From assembly GCA_900552955.1 (NCBI GenBank), contig USBO01000114.1, positions 1 through 5,856 of the forward strand: a DNA stretch of 5,856 nt, in the 5' to 3' direction. Below, in pieces: positions 1 to 5,310 of this stretch (the first letter of the stretch is position 1; each line of letters begins with the position of its first letter). The translations under genes and the position numbers were made by a program. Origin of the DNA: an uncultured Alistipes sp. GTDB taxonomy: Bacteria > Bacteroidota > Bacteroidia > Bacteroidales > Rikenellaceae. The notes under the pieces were generated by a model. That model saw only the letters and a program-made list of their open reading frames with translations, was not told the DNA's origin and did not search any database.

Positions 1-145
1 GGTGCGCAGCGACCAGCACCCGCCGTGAGGCGGGGTTGCGGATCTCGGCTGCGATCCGTGCGGCGCGGTTAGCCGGCTCGTCTCCCGTCCGGCCGCATGC
101 TGCAAGCAGCGCCACGAGCGACAAAAATGCCAAAAGTCTCTTCAT
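1..145 (-). CDS. Glycerophosphodiester phosphodiesterase family lipoprotein, N-terminal fragment (cut by window edge)
   Basis: This frame is the first 48 codons of a gene that continues beyond base 1. It starts at an ATG (complement 143-145) and opens with a lipoprotein signal: MKRLL, a hydrophobic core, then a lipobox LAAC with the lipidated cysteine at residue 17. After a short linker it reads NPASRRVLVAAH. In Bacteroidetes glycerophosphodiester phosphodiesterases the stretch around VAAHRG is the start of the TIM-barrel domain and its histidine is an active-site residue, so the window ends one base after that His codon. Such enzymes hydrolyse glycerophosphodiesters to glycerol-3-phosphate and an alcohol; as a lipoprotein it would act in the envelope. 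It begins 11 bases after the stop of the YiiX-like gene, so the two are probably co-transcribed. The family call rests on the VAAH motif plus the lipoprotein form, because the rest of the catalytic domain is not visible. Confidence 0.72.
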   Translation of the reverse strand, partial: MKRLLAFLSLVALLAACGRTGDEPANRAARIAAEIRNPASRRVLVAAH

Positions 146-156
146 ATCGGTTCGTA

Positions 157-822
157 TCAGTTCGATTCGTACAAACGGCACACGATCTCGACAGCCGGAT
201 CGCGCGCCATGTCGTTGGGATTGGTGCCCGCGACACACTCGGGAACAGGCATTCCCAACGCCGCGAAGTGTCCGGCCCAATAGTCCGGCAGCTCGCCGTC
301 CGCCGTGCGGAAGGTCATGGGACGGCTTTGCAGCAGGTGCGTCGAATCGTCCGCCGCCACGTAGCACTCCCACACCAGTTCGCTGCAATAGAGTTTGCCG
401 TTGGCGGGCAGGAATTCGTCGTCATAAGGGAGCCCCAGCCGCGCGTGCGCACGCCGCAGCGCACGCTCCGCCGTCGTTTCGTCCGCCGCACGCAACCGCC
501 CGACAGCCGCCAGCGGCCGTCCTCCGCGCTGCGCCGAACGGGCCAGAAAATCCGCCAGCGGCGTGCGGCGCACGCTCGTGTCGATCGCTTCGACGACGAA
601 CACGCCGTCGGCCGCCGCCTCGACGATCCCCACATGGGTGAAGGTCACCGCCGTGTCGCGCTGCGTGGCCGCAGCGATGGCATCGCCCATCCCCTCGGCC
701 GCCGTGCGCTGGAAGAGCAGGTCGCCCGTGCGGGGCGCATACTCCCCGCCGCAGGCCGCCGACAGCATCAGCGTCAAACAGGCGAGCAATCGTGTCGCAG
801 CCATCCCGACGAACCGTCTCAC
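157..822 (-). CDS. YiiX/YebB-like NlpC/P60-superfamily cysteine hydrolase, lipoprotein
   Basis: A 221-residue protein resembling the YiiX group of permuted papain-like (NlpC/P60 superfamily) enzymes, where the catalytic His precedes the Cys. Visible marks are GDLLF at residues 33-37, THVGIV with probable catalytic His63, and LYCSELVW with probable nucleophile Cys146, followed by the NPNDMARDP segment near 201-209 that is common in the family. Family members cleave amide or ester bonds in cell-wall or lipid-like substrates; the substrate here is unknown. The N-terminus is a signal ending in SAAC (Cys24), so it is likely a lipoprotein. Two starts are possible. The GTG at 820-822 overlaps the trmB stop by four bases (GTGA). 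The ATG at 802-804 (MAATRLL) gives a shorter, cleaner signal peptide and a 14-base gap. I report the longer form but find the ATG equally plausible. The gene sits between trmB and the phosphodiesterase gene. Confidence 0.85.
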   Translation of the reverse strand: MRRFVGMAATRLLACLTLMLSAACGGEYAPRTGDLLFQRTAAEGMGDAIAAATQRDTAVTFTHVGIVEAAADGVFVVEAIDTSVRRTPLADFLARSAQRGGRPLAAVGRLRAADETTAERALRRAHARLGLPYDDEFLPANGKLYCSELVWECYVAADDSTHLLQSRPMTFRTADGELPDYWAGHFAALGMPVPECVAGTNPNDMARDPAVEIVCRLYESN

Positions 823-1583
823 TTAGTCTTCGGCTCCGTTCGCGCCTCCTCGCAATCCTTCTCGCTCCGCAGCTTGTCGTCCTCCTCCCAGTCGAACCAG
901 TCGAAGCGCACGGCGTCGTCCAGCGTGAAACGGGTGTAGGTGATCGGCAGCCCGCGGTCGAGGAACATCCGCTCGTAGGCCGTCTTGATCGAGAGCACCT
1001 TGTCGGCGTACCCCGTACCGTAGATGTCGGGATTCGAGACCTCGCAGCGCAGTCCGCAGCGGCGGATCACCTCGCCCGTATAACGGTAGAGATGCTGCGA
1101 ATCGGTCTTGAGGTTGATCCAGCCGCCCGGGGCGAGGAACTGCGCATAGCAGGACAGGAACGGCGGTGCGGTGAGCCGCTTTTTGGCGCGCCGCGTCTTG
1201 AGCTGCGGATCGGGGAAGGTGATCCACACTTCGGCCACCTCGCCCGGTGCGAAAAACGACGTGATGAACTCGATGCGCGTGCGCAGGAATCCCACGTTGG
1301 CCATTCCCCGCTCGGTGGCGGTCTTCGCGCCGCGCCACATGCGTGCGCCCTTGATGTCCACGCCGATGTAGTTGCGCGTGGGGTCGTCGGCCGCCAGCGC
1401 CACGGTGTATTCGCCCTTGCCGCACCCCAGTTCGAGCACGATGGGGCGGTCGTTGCCGAAGAAATCGGCGTGCCACCGCCCCTTGAGCGGGTGATCCTTG
1501 CCGAAAACCTCGTCGAAGCCGGGCTGCACGAGACACCGGAACGTGCGGTTCTCGGCGAACTTCCTCAATTTATCTTTTCCCAT
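819..1583 (-). CDS. trmB: tRNA (guanine-N7-)-methyltransferase TrmB
   Basis: A 254-residue class I SAM-dependent methyltransferase. TrmB makes 7-methylguanosine in the variable loop of tRNA (usually G46). The SAM-binding motif I is ELGCGKGEYT (residues 51-60), the acidic ribose-binding end of the second strand is GVDIKG (D76), and the family signature appears as ITFPDPQLKTRRAKKRL (121-137) and INLKTDS (156-162). Many TrmB proteins have FPDPWPKKRHHKRR at the signature; the Q in place of W resembles Bacteroidetes versions. I chose the ATG at 1581-1583 because MGKDKLRKFAE matches the usual Bacteroidetes TrmB start. An in-frame TTG nine bases upstream overlaps the gldH stop but would add only MTI. 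The C-terminal ~30 residues (from about 222) are very rich in Asp, Glu, Arg and Lys and look like a charged extension beyond the core. The start lies five bases after the gldH stop, so coupling is likely. Confidence 0.95.
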   Translation of the reverse strand: MGKDKLRKFAENRTFRCLVQPGFDEVFGKDHPLKGRWHADFFGNDRPIVLELGCGKGEYTVALAADDPTRNYIGVDIKGARMWRGAKTATERGMANVGFLRTRIEFITSFFAPGEVAEVWITFPDPQLKTRRAKKRLTAPPFLSCYAQFLAPGGWINLKTDSQHLYRYTGEVIRRCGLRCEVSNPDIYGTGYADKVLSIKTAYERMFLDRGLPITYTRFTLDDAVRFDWFDWEEDDKLRSEKDCEEARTEPKTK

Positions 1584-1588
1584 GATCG

Positions 1589-2032
1589 TCAAATGCTTTT
1601 TTCAATCGCAATCCCCACGGCCTCGATCCCCCGCACCGGTTCGTCGGGCCGGATCGTCATCCGGTACTCGCCCGTGCGGCGCAGCACCGCACGCCGCCGG
1701 TAAAGCACCGCCGTGTCGCGCAGCAGCGGCGCCGGGCCGCGCGACACAGGGAGCCGCAACGTAAAACGCTCCGACAGCCGCAGCGAATCGGGCGCCACAG
1801 TGGTCACCTCCAGTTCGACAGGCTCGCCCGCAAAGGCCGCATCGTAGCGCACGACGAGCCACAGATCGCACGGCGCGAGCGTATCGGCATTGGCGAAACT
1901 CACCTCCGCCGCGTCGTTCCACCCCCGCGGATCGACATCGGCCACCGCGCTGCGGTGGTGCGAGAGACATCCCGCCGCCGTCAGCGACGACAGCAGCATC
2001 CCCGCCCGAAAAATCCGTATCGCTCTCTCCAT
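1589..2032 (-). CDS. gldH: GldH-like gliding motility lipoprotein
   Basis: A 147-residue predicted lipoprotein. The signal is MERAIRIF, a hydrophobic core and lipobox TAAGC, with the lipidated Cys22. The mature part has a pattern seen in GldH: a Trp in DPRGWND (34-40), a DLWLVVRYD strand (56-64), GEYRMTIRPD (121-130) and the ending RGIEAVGIAIEK (134-145). GldH was named as a gliding-motility lipoprotein in Flavobacterium, yet it is also present in non-gliding Bacteroidales, where its role is unclear. Placement next to a RicT/PSP1 gene is the usual Bacteroidetes context and strengthens the call; sequence alone would be weaker because the middle (65-115) is divergent. I chose the ATG at 2030-2032 because it gives a proper signal peptide. 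The frame stays open to 2089, but that extension would put about 19 hydrophilic residues ahead of the signal and is encoded by a hairpin. Confidence 0.68.
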   Translation of the reverse strand: MERAIRIFRAGMLLSSLTAAGCLSHHRSAVADVDPRGWNDAAEVSFANADTLAPCDLWLVVRYDAAFAGEPVELEVTTVAPDSLRLSERFTLRLPVSRGPAPLLRDTAVLYRRRAVLRRTGEYRMTIRPDEPVRGIEAVGIAIEKSI

Positions 2033-2045
2033 CGCCACAGTCGGT

Positions 2046-2070
2046 AAAAATCCGCCCTCGCAGGCGGATT
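2046..2070 (-). terminator. Intrinsic-terminator-like hairpin between ricT and gldH
   Basis: Read on the minus strand, AATCCGCC (2070-2063) pairs perfectly with GGCGGATT (2056-2049). The six bases between are TGCGAG, so a U-G wobble can close a GCGA tetraloop of the stable GNRA type. A run of five T follows, two of them in the stem (2050-2046). This is the shape of a rho-independent terminator, though the U tract is short. It lies 37 bases after the ricT stop and 13 bases before the gldH start. It could end most ricT transcripts, act as an attenuator, or stabilise the ricT mRNA 3' end. Confidence 0.6.
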
Positions 2071-2107
2071 CGTCGGGACGCTCACGCACCCCGCCCTTTC
2101 GATTCCG

Positions 2108-3661
2108 TCACTCCTTTTCGCCCTTGCCGCCGCTGCCCGCGGAACCCTCCGGAGCCGGACGGCTGCCGGCACCCCGATTCTGACCGCCGCGACCCGAGCG
2201 GCCGCCCTGCCGGCTGCGCTCCCCGCGCCCTTCGGCATTACGGCTCTGCGTGCCGCGGCTCTCGGCATTCCGGTTTTCCGCTCCGCGGCTCTCGCCGTTG
2301 CGGTTCTCACCGCCGCGGCCGCCGTTTCCCCGACGTCCGCCGCGACGTTCGCCGCGCCCTCTGTCGCCGTTGCGATCGCCGCCTTGCGCCGGCCCCGCAC
2401 CTTCGCCGCCCTCTCGCTGCGGATTGCGGGCAGGCCGTGCCGCACGCGGCCCTTTGTCCGTGACTGCAGCCTCGCCTCCGGCCGCCGCCTGCGGAGCTGC
2501 GCCCCCTTCGGCCGCCTTGTCGCGCGGGCCGTTGCGGCGGTCGCCGCGGCGGCGTCTTCCGCTGCGGCGCTTGCCGTCGAAGCGGGTGATGCTGTCCTCC
2601 TCCGAACGATAGGTCGGCTCCTCGGCCGCAGCCGGCATGTCCTGCTCGGCCAGCAGACGGTCGACCTTCTTGCCGGCGCGGTTGAGCGCCTGAATCTCCT
2701 TCACGCGCTCGACCGAGAGCGTGGTGACGTTCACCAGCGCCTCCTTGCTGCTGCTGAACTGCATCGTGCGCGCCAGGATGTCGCTCTTGACGAGGTAATA
2801 CTCGCCGTCGAGCGCCTGCAGCGGCTCCTTCACGCGCGGGAAATCGCGCCGCGCGTCGGCATAGGTGTCGTATTCGTAGACCAGACAGCATTTGAGCTTC
2901 GAGCACTGTCCGGCCAATTTTTGCGGATTGAGCGAGAGCTCCTGCATGCGGGCGGCGTTGGTCGTGACGCTCGAGAAACCCGAAATCCACGACGCGCAGC
3001 ACAGCTCGCGGCCGCAGGCGCCCAGTCCGCCGATGCGGCCCGCCTCCTGTCGCGCACCGATCTGCTTCATCTCGATGCGGATGTGGAACTGCTCGGCGAA
3101 GACCTTTATAAGTTCGCGGAAATCGACGCGCTCGTCGGCAATGTAGTAGAAGATCGCCTTGATCTTATCGCCCTGGTACTCCACGTCGCCGATCTTCATG
3201 TTGAGTCCCATGTCGGCGGCGATCTGCCGCGAGCGGATCATCGTCTCGTGCTCGAGCGCGATGGCCTCCTGCCAGCGTTCGATGTCATAGGGCTTGGCCT
3301 TGCGGTAGATCTTCTTGAACTCGCCGTTGTAGGGGTTGAATCCCGTGCGCCGCATCTGCTTGGCCACCATGTCGCCCGTCAGCGAGACGATGCCGATATC
3401 GTGCCCGGGCGAAGCCTCCACGGCCACGATGTCGCCCTTTCGGAGCGGGAGGTTGTTGACATTCTGATAGTAGGAGCGGCGCGTGTTCTTGAAGCGCACT
3501 TCGAATATATCGGTGGGAACGTGATCGGGATAGTCGGCGAGCCACTGCGTTTCATGGAGTTTGAAACACCCCTCGCAGACGGTTGCACGGCACTCCTCGC
3601 CGCAGTTGCAGAAGGCGGCGCCGCGACCGATCTCCGGTCTGTTTTTACAATTGCAGGACAT
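2108..3661 (-). CDS. ricT: RicT/YaaT-like PSP1-domain protein with extra Cys-rich N-terminus and RG-rich disordered tail
   Basis: A 517-residue protein whose core (about 50-335) is the PSP1 family represented by RicT (YaaT) of Bacillus subtilis. There RicT works with RicA and RicF as an iron-sulfur-bearing complex that modulates RNase Y-dependent RNA maturation; no such role is shown for Bacteroidetes. The diagnostic cysteine groups are CGRELCC (216-222) and CSKLKCCLVYE (253-263). Other family-like segments are LRKGDIVAVE (73-82) and RIGGLGACGRELCC. The N-terminal 32 residues add seven cysteines (3, 5, 18, 20, 24, 29, 32), suggesting a second metal site. From about residue 340 the chain becomes low complexity: a basic patch RRSGRRRRGDRR (365-376), then an Ala/Gly stretch, then a tail full of RG, RGG and RN steps with three 10-residue repeats (452-481). 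The ATG at 3659-3661 is 24 bases from a good -7 element. The tail is much longer than anything in the Bacillus protein. Confidence 0.92.
   Translation of the reverse strand: MSCNCKNRPEIGRGAAFCNCGEECRATVCEGCFKLHETQWLADYPDHVPTDIFEVRFKNTRRSYYQNVNNLPLRKGDIVAVEASPGHDIGIVSLTGDMVAKQMRRTGFNPYNGEFKKIYRKAKPYDIERWQEAIALEHETMIRSRQIAADMGLNMKIGDVEYQGDKIKAIFYYIADERVDFRELIKVFAEQFHIRIEMKQIGARQEAGRIGGLGACGRELCCASWISGFSSVTTNAARMQELSLNPQKLAGQCSKLKCCLVYEYDTYADARRDFPRVKEPLQALDGEYYLVKSDILARTMQFSSSKEALVNVTTLSVERVKEIQALNRAGKKVDRLLAEQDMPAAAEEPTYRSEEDSITRFDGKRRSGRRRRGDRRNGPRDKAAEGGAAPQAAAGGEAAVTDKGPRAARPARNPQREGGEGAGPAQGGDRNGDRGRGERRGGRRGNGGRGGENRNGESRGAENRNAESRGTQSRNAEGRGERSRQGGRSGRGGQNRGAGSRPAPEGSAGSGGKGEKE
2219..2308 (-). 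repeat. Three imperfect 30-bp tandem repeats in the ricT tail
   Basis: Three consecutive 30-base units encode ENRNGESRGA, ENRNAESRGT and QSRNAEGRGE (RicT residues 452-481). Plus-strand copies share cores such as gcggctctcg. The repeat is in frame, so gain or loss of units would change tail length by ten residues without breaking the gene. Flanking sequence contains further shorter RG/RGG-coding units that are less regular. Confidence 0.75.
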
Positions 3662-3678
3662 TTGGATCGTTTGCTATA

Positions 3679-3690
3679 ATTTGTACAAAT
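3679..3690. promoter_or_regulatory. Perfect 12-bp palindrome overlapping the ricT promoter
   Basis: ATTTGTACAAAT is identical to its reverse complement. It overlaps the downstream half of the ricT -7 element and ends 17 bases before the ricT start codon. A dimeric repressor could bind such a site, but part of the symmetry may be a chance result of the TTTG in the promoter element itself. No family of regulator is suggested by the sequence alone. Confidence 0.3.
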
Positions 3691-3693
3691 GTA
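3686..3693 (-). promoter_or_regulatory. Bacteroidetes -7 promoter element for ricT
   Basis: On the minus strand the bases read TACATTTG, a full match to the Bacteroidetes TAnnTTTG element recognised by their primary sigma factor. It lies 24 bases upstream of the ricT ATG, predicting a short leader. No good -33 TTTG is seen at the usual distance; GTTTC around 3710-3714 is the nearest and its spacer is short. The surrounding 3662-3740 region is AT-rich against a GC-rich background, which fits a promoter. Confidence 0.6.
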
Positions 3694-3771
3694 CGATTTT
3701 TTTTCGAACGAAACATATCTTGCAGAAAAAACACGATTTACGGGCCTGCACCCCGCCGGAGACGATTCCCG

Positions 3772-5139
3772 CTACCCGACCGTGCCGTTGCGCCGCAACG
3801 CACGCACGTCCCGCCGGATCCGCGACAGATAGAGCAGCGAGGCCGTCGTAAGCCCCACGACGTAGCCGATGAAAAGCCCTCTCGGCCCCAGTCCGAAGGT
3901 GAAGCCGCAGAGATATCCCACCGGCAGGTTCAGCACCCAGTAGGCGGCGAAGGCCAGCGGCATGATGATCTTCACGTCCTGCACGCCGCGCAGCACCCCG
4001 ACCGAGATGTTCTGAATGCCGTCCGGCAACTGGTAGAGCGCGATGAGCACGAGCATCGACGACGCCAGCGAGACCACCTCGCCGTTGGTGGTGAATATCA
4101 GGGGAATCGCGTGGCGCAACGCGACGAAGAGCACCGCAGCGAAGAGATTCCACGCCACGACGATATGCAGGGCCGCCCGCGCCGCCGTGTCCAGTTCGTC
4201 AAACCGGCGTGCGCCGTAGCAGTGCGAGATGCGGATCGTCGTGGCGGCCCCCACGGCCGTAACGATCATGAAGGCGAAATTGCCCATCGTCAGCGCGATC
4301 TGGTTGGCGCTGATGGCCACGGCGTCGAACCACCCCATCATCACGCTCGTCAGCACGAAGGCCGACGCCTCGAGAAACATCTGTGCCGAGATCGGCACGC
4401 CCATACGCAGCAGCTGCCGCATCGAACCGCGCGAGACGCGCACCTCGGGCAGCAGACGGGCATACTCGCGCAGCCGGTTGCGGCGGCGGAAATACCAGAC
4501 GGCCACCAGCGGCATGGCGATGCGCGACACGAGCGTCGCCACGCCCGCACCCGTCGCTCCCATCGCCTCGGCCCCGCAATGCCCGAAGATGAAGACCCAG
4601 TTCAGCACGACATTCAACAGATTGCAGCCGAGCACGATCGCCATCGAGACGACGGTGTTGCCCACCCCCTCCAGAAACTGCTTGAAGGCGAAGAAGAGCA
4701 TCGCAGCCGGCATGCTGTACGCCATGAGCCGATAGTAGGGAATCGCCCGATCGACCACTTCCACGGGCTGCCCCATACGATACATGAGCGGGATGACGGC
4801 CAACTGCACGGCGGCGATCAGGAATCCGAGCGCCGTGTAGAAGATCACGCTGTTTTTGAGATAATCGGTCGCGCCGCGCCGGTCGCCCTGCGCGAAACGT
4901 TCGCCCACAAGCGGCGTCAGACCCAGCGTCAGCCCCATCCCCGTCACGAAGAGGATGAAGAAGACCGAACCGCCGAACGACACGGCAGCCAGCGGCAGCG
5001 GATCGTCGCCGCCGAACCGGCCGACCATGGCATTGTCGGCGAACTGCACCAAAATCTGTCCCACCTGCGACAGCACGACGGGCAGCGTCAGCTTCAGATT
5101 GGCCCGGTACTGCTCCTTATAACGCGAAAAACTGTACAT
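3772..5139 (-). CDS. MATE family efflux transporter (NorM-like)
   Basis: A 455-residue inner-membrane antiporter with the length and two-fold repeat of MATE proteins, about twelve membrane helices. MATE pumps export cationic drugs or metabolites in exchange for H+ or Na+. The first helix carries QFADNAMVGRFG (32-43); the Asp at 35 matches the acidic residue that in NorM-type pumps takes part in cation coupling. Other family-like segments are FLEGVGNT (155-162), GATGAGVATLVSR (194-206), the second-half ANQIALTMGNFAFM (278-291) with GAATTIRI downstream, and GVLRGVQDVK (381-390). The chain ends with a basic cytoplasmic tail (RIRRDVRALRR). I chose the ATG at 5137-5139 (MYSFSRYKEQ) over an in-frame TTG 30 bases upstream, which falls inside the AT-rich promoter. 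Substrate cannot be read from sequence. It is separated from ricT by 110 bases containing the ricT promoter, so the two are probably independently transcribed. Confidence 0.93.
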   Translation of the reverse strand: MYSFSRYKEQYRANLKLTLPVVLSQVGQILVQFADNAMVGRFGGDDPLPLAAVSFGGSVFFILFVTGMGLTLGLTPLVGERFAQGDRRGATDYLKNSVIFYTALGFLIAAVQLAVIPLMYRMGQPVEVVDRAIPYYRLMAYSMPAAMLFFAFKQFLEGVGNTVVSMAIVLGCNLLNVVLNWVFIFGHCGAEAMGATGAGVATLVSRIAMPLVAVWYFRRRNRLREYARLLPEVRVSRGSMRQLLRMGVPISAQMFLEASAFVLTSVMMGWFDAVAISANQIALTMGNFAFMIVTAVGAATTIRISHCYGARRFDELDTAARAALHIVVAWNLFAAVLFVALRHAIPLIFTTNGEVVSLASSMLVLIALYQLPDGIQNISVGVLRGVQDVKIIMPLAFAAYWVLNLPVGYLCGFTFGLGPRGLFIGYVVGLTTASLLYLSRIRRDVRALRRNGTVG

Positions 5140-5200
5140 AGGCCGCAAAGGTAGGAAAAAGCCGAACAAAGTCTTGCAATCGAAATTGAAAAATTGTCAT
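5117..5200 (-). CDS. Possible 27-codon hydrophobic small ORF overlapping the MATE start
   Basis: An ATG at 5198-5200 overlaps the preceding small ORF's stop as ATGA and is preceded by GGAGGTGCA, one of the few Shine-Dalgarno-like sequences in the window, at a suitable distance. The frame gives 27 residues starting MTIFQFRLQDFVRLF and rich in Phe, then a TAA. It overlaps the MATE coding region by 23 bases in another frame and covers the MATE promoter. Because most of it is AT-rich promoter sequence, the Phe content may simply reflect T-rich DNA. I do not recognise it and regard it as possible but unproven. Confidence 0.2.
   Translation of the reverse strand: MTIFQFRLQDFVRLFPTFAAYVQFFAL
5146..5153 (-). 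promoter_or_regulatory. Bacteroidetes -7 promoter element for the MATE gene
   Basis: The minus strand reads TACCTTTG, a full match to TAnnTTTG. Upstream, a TTTG (5170-5167) is too close and an ATTG (5180-5177) somewhat too far (23-base gap) to be an ideal -33 element. Only six bases separate the element from the MATE ATG, so the transcript would start at or almost at the start codon, giving a leaderless or near-leaderless mRNA. The region 5150-5200 is AT-rich as expected of a promoter. Confidence 0.55.
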
Positions 5201-5310
5201 TGCACCTCCCCGGATGGGCAGCGAAGCGCGCGCATCCATCGCTGCGCCGCCACGCTGTCCATCCGGGGAACGATAAAATCGCTCCGCTCGCAGGGCGGCA
5301 CGGCAACCAT
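5197..5310 (-). CDS. Hypothetical 37-residue protein, translationally coupled to the DUF6549-like gene
   Basis: The ATG (5308-5310) shares one base with the upstream stop codon in the arrangement TGATG, typical of translational coupling. The 37-residue product starts MVAVPPCERSDFIVPRMD and ends CPSGEVQ. It has no signal peptide or membrane segment and two cysteines. About 28 of 36 sense codons after the start end in G or C, in line with the other genes here, which favours real coding. Against this, the frame contains both arms of a strong inverted repeat (5207-5269), so the stretch could instead be the 3' untranslated region and terminator of the upstream gene. I do not recognise the family. 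Confidence 0.45.
   Translation of the reverse strand: MVAVPPCERSDFIVPRMDSVAAQRWMRALRCPSGEVQ
5207..5269. repeat. Near-perfect 17-bp inverted repeat
   Basis: The arms are TCCCCGGATGGGCAGCG (5207-5223) and CGCTGTCCATCCGGGGA (5253-5269), complementary at 16 of 17 positions. The odd pair is G-T on the plus strand and A-C on the minus strand. The 29-base loop holds a smaller five-base-pair stem (5230-5234 with 5243-5247). It lies inside the 37-codon frame. On the minus strand the stem is followed after about a dozen bases by ATTTTT (within 5195-5190), not a classic immediate U tract. Confidence 0.7.

Noticed and set aside
97..1703. Two plus-strand frames (97-939 and 792-1703)
   Set aside because: They are antisense to the YiiX-like and trmB genes and cross real gene boundaries without any start signal or recognisable domain.
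2033..2089. Extended gldH start 19 codons upstream
   Set aside because: It would place a hydrophilic segment encoded by the hairpin before the lipoprotein signal; the ATG at 2030-2032 gives a normal signal peptide.
2384..3679. A 431-codon plus-strand open frame
   Set aside because: It is antisense to ricT, shows no motif, and the minus-strand protein has clear family cysteine motifs.
3675..3683. Plus-strand TATAATTTG resembling a promoter element
   Set aside because: The spacing is one base off TAnnTTTG and no plus-strand gene lies downstream.
3726..3755. Possible terminator after the MATE gene: a CGGG/CCCG stem and a T6 run on the minus strand
   Set aside because: The stem is only four base pairs with a seven-base loop and the T run is nine bases away, so it is too weak to call.
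3583..5154. A 523-codon open frame on the plus strand
   Set aside because: It is antisense to the MATE gene, very rich in His, Arg, Gln and Asp with no domain, and arises from GC-rich third positions of the real gene.
5140..5169. Upstream TTG start for the MATE protein
   Set aside because: It lies within the AT-rich promoter upstream of the -7 element, so it would not be in the transcript from that promoter.
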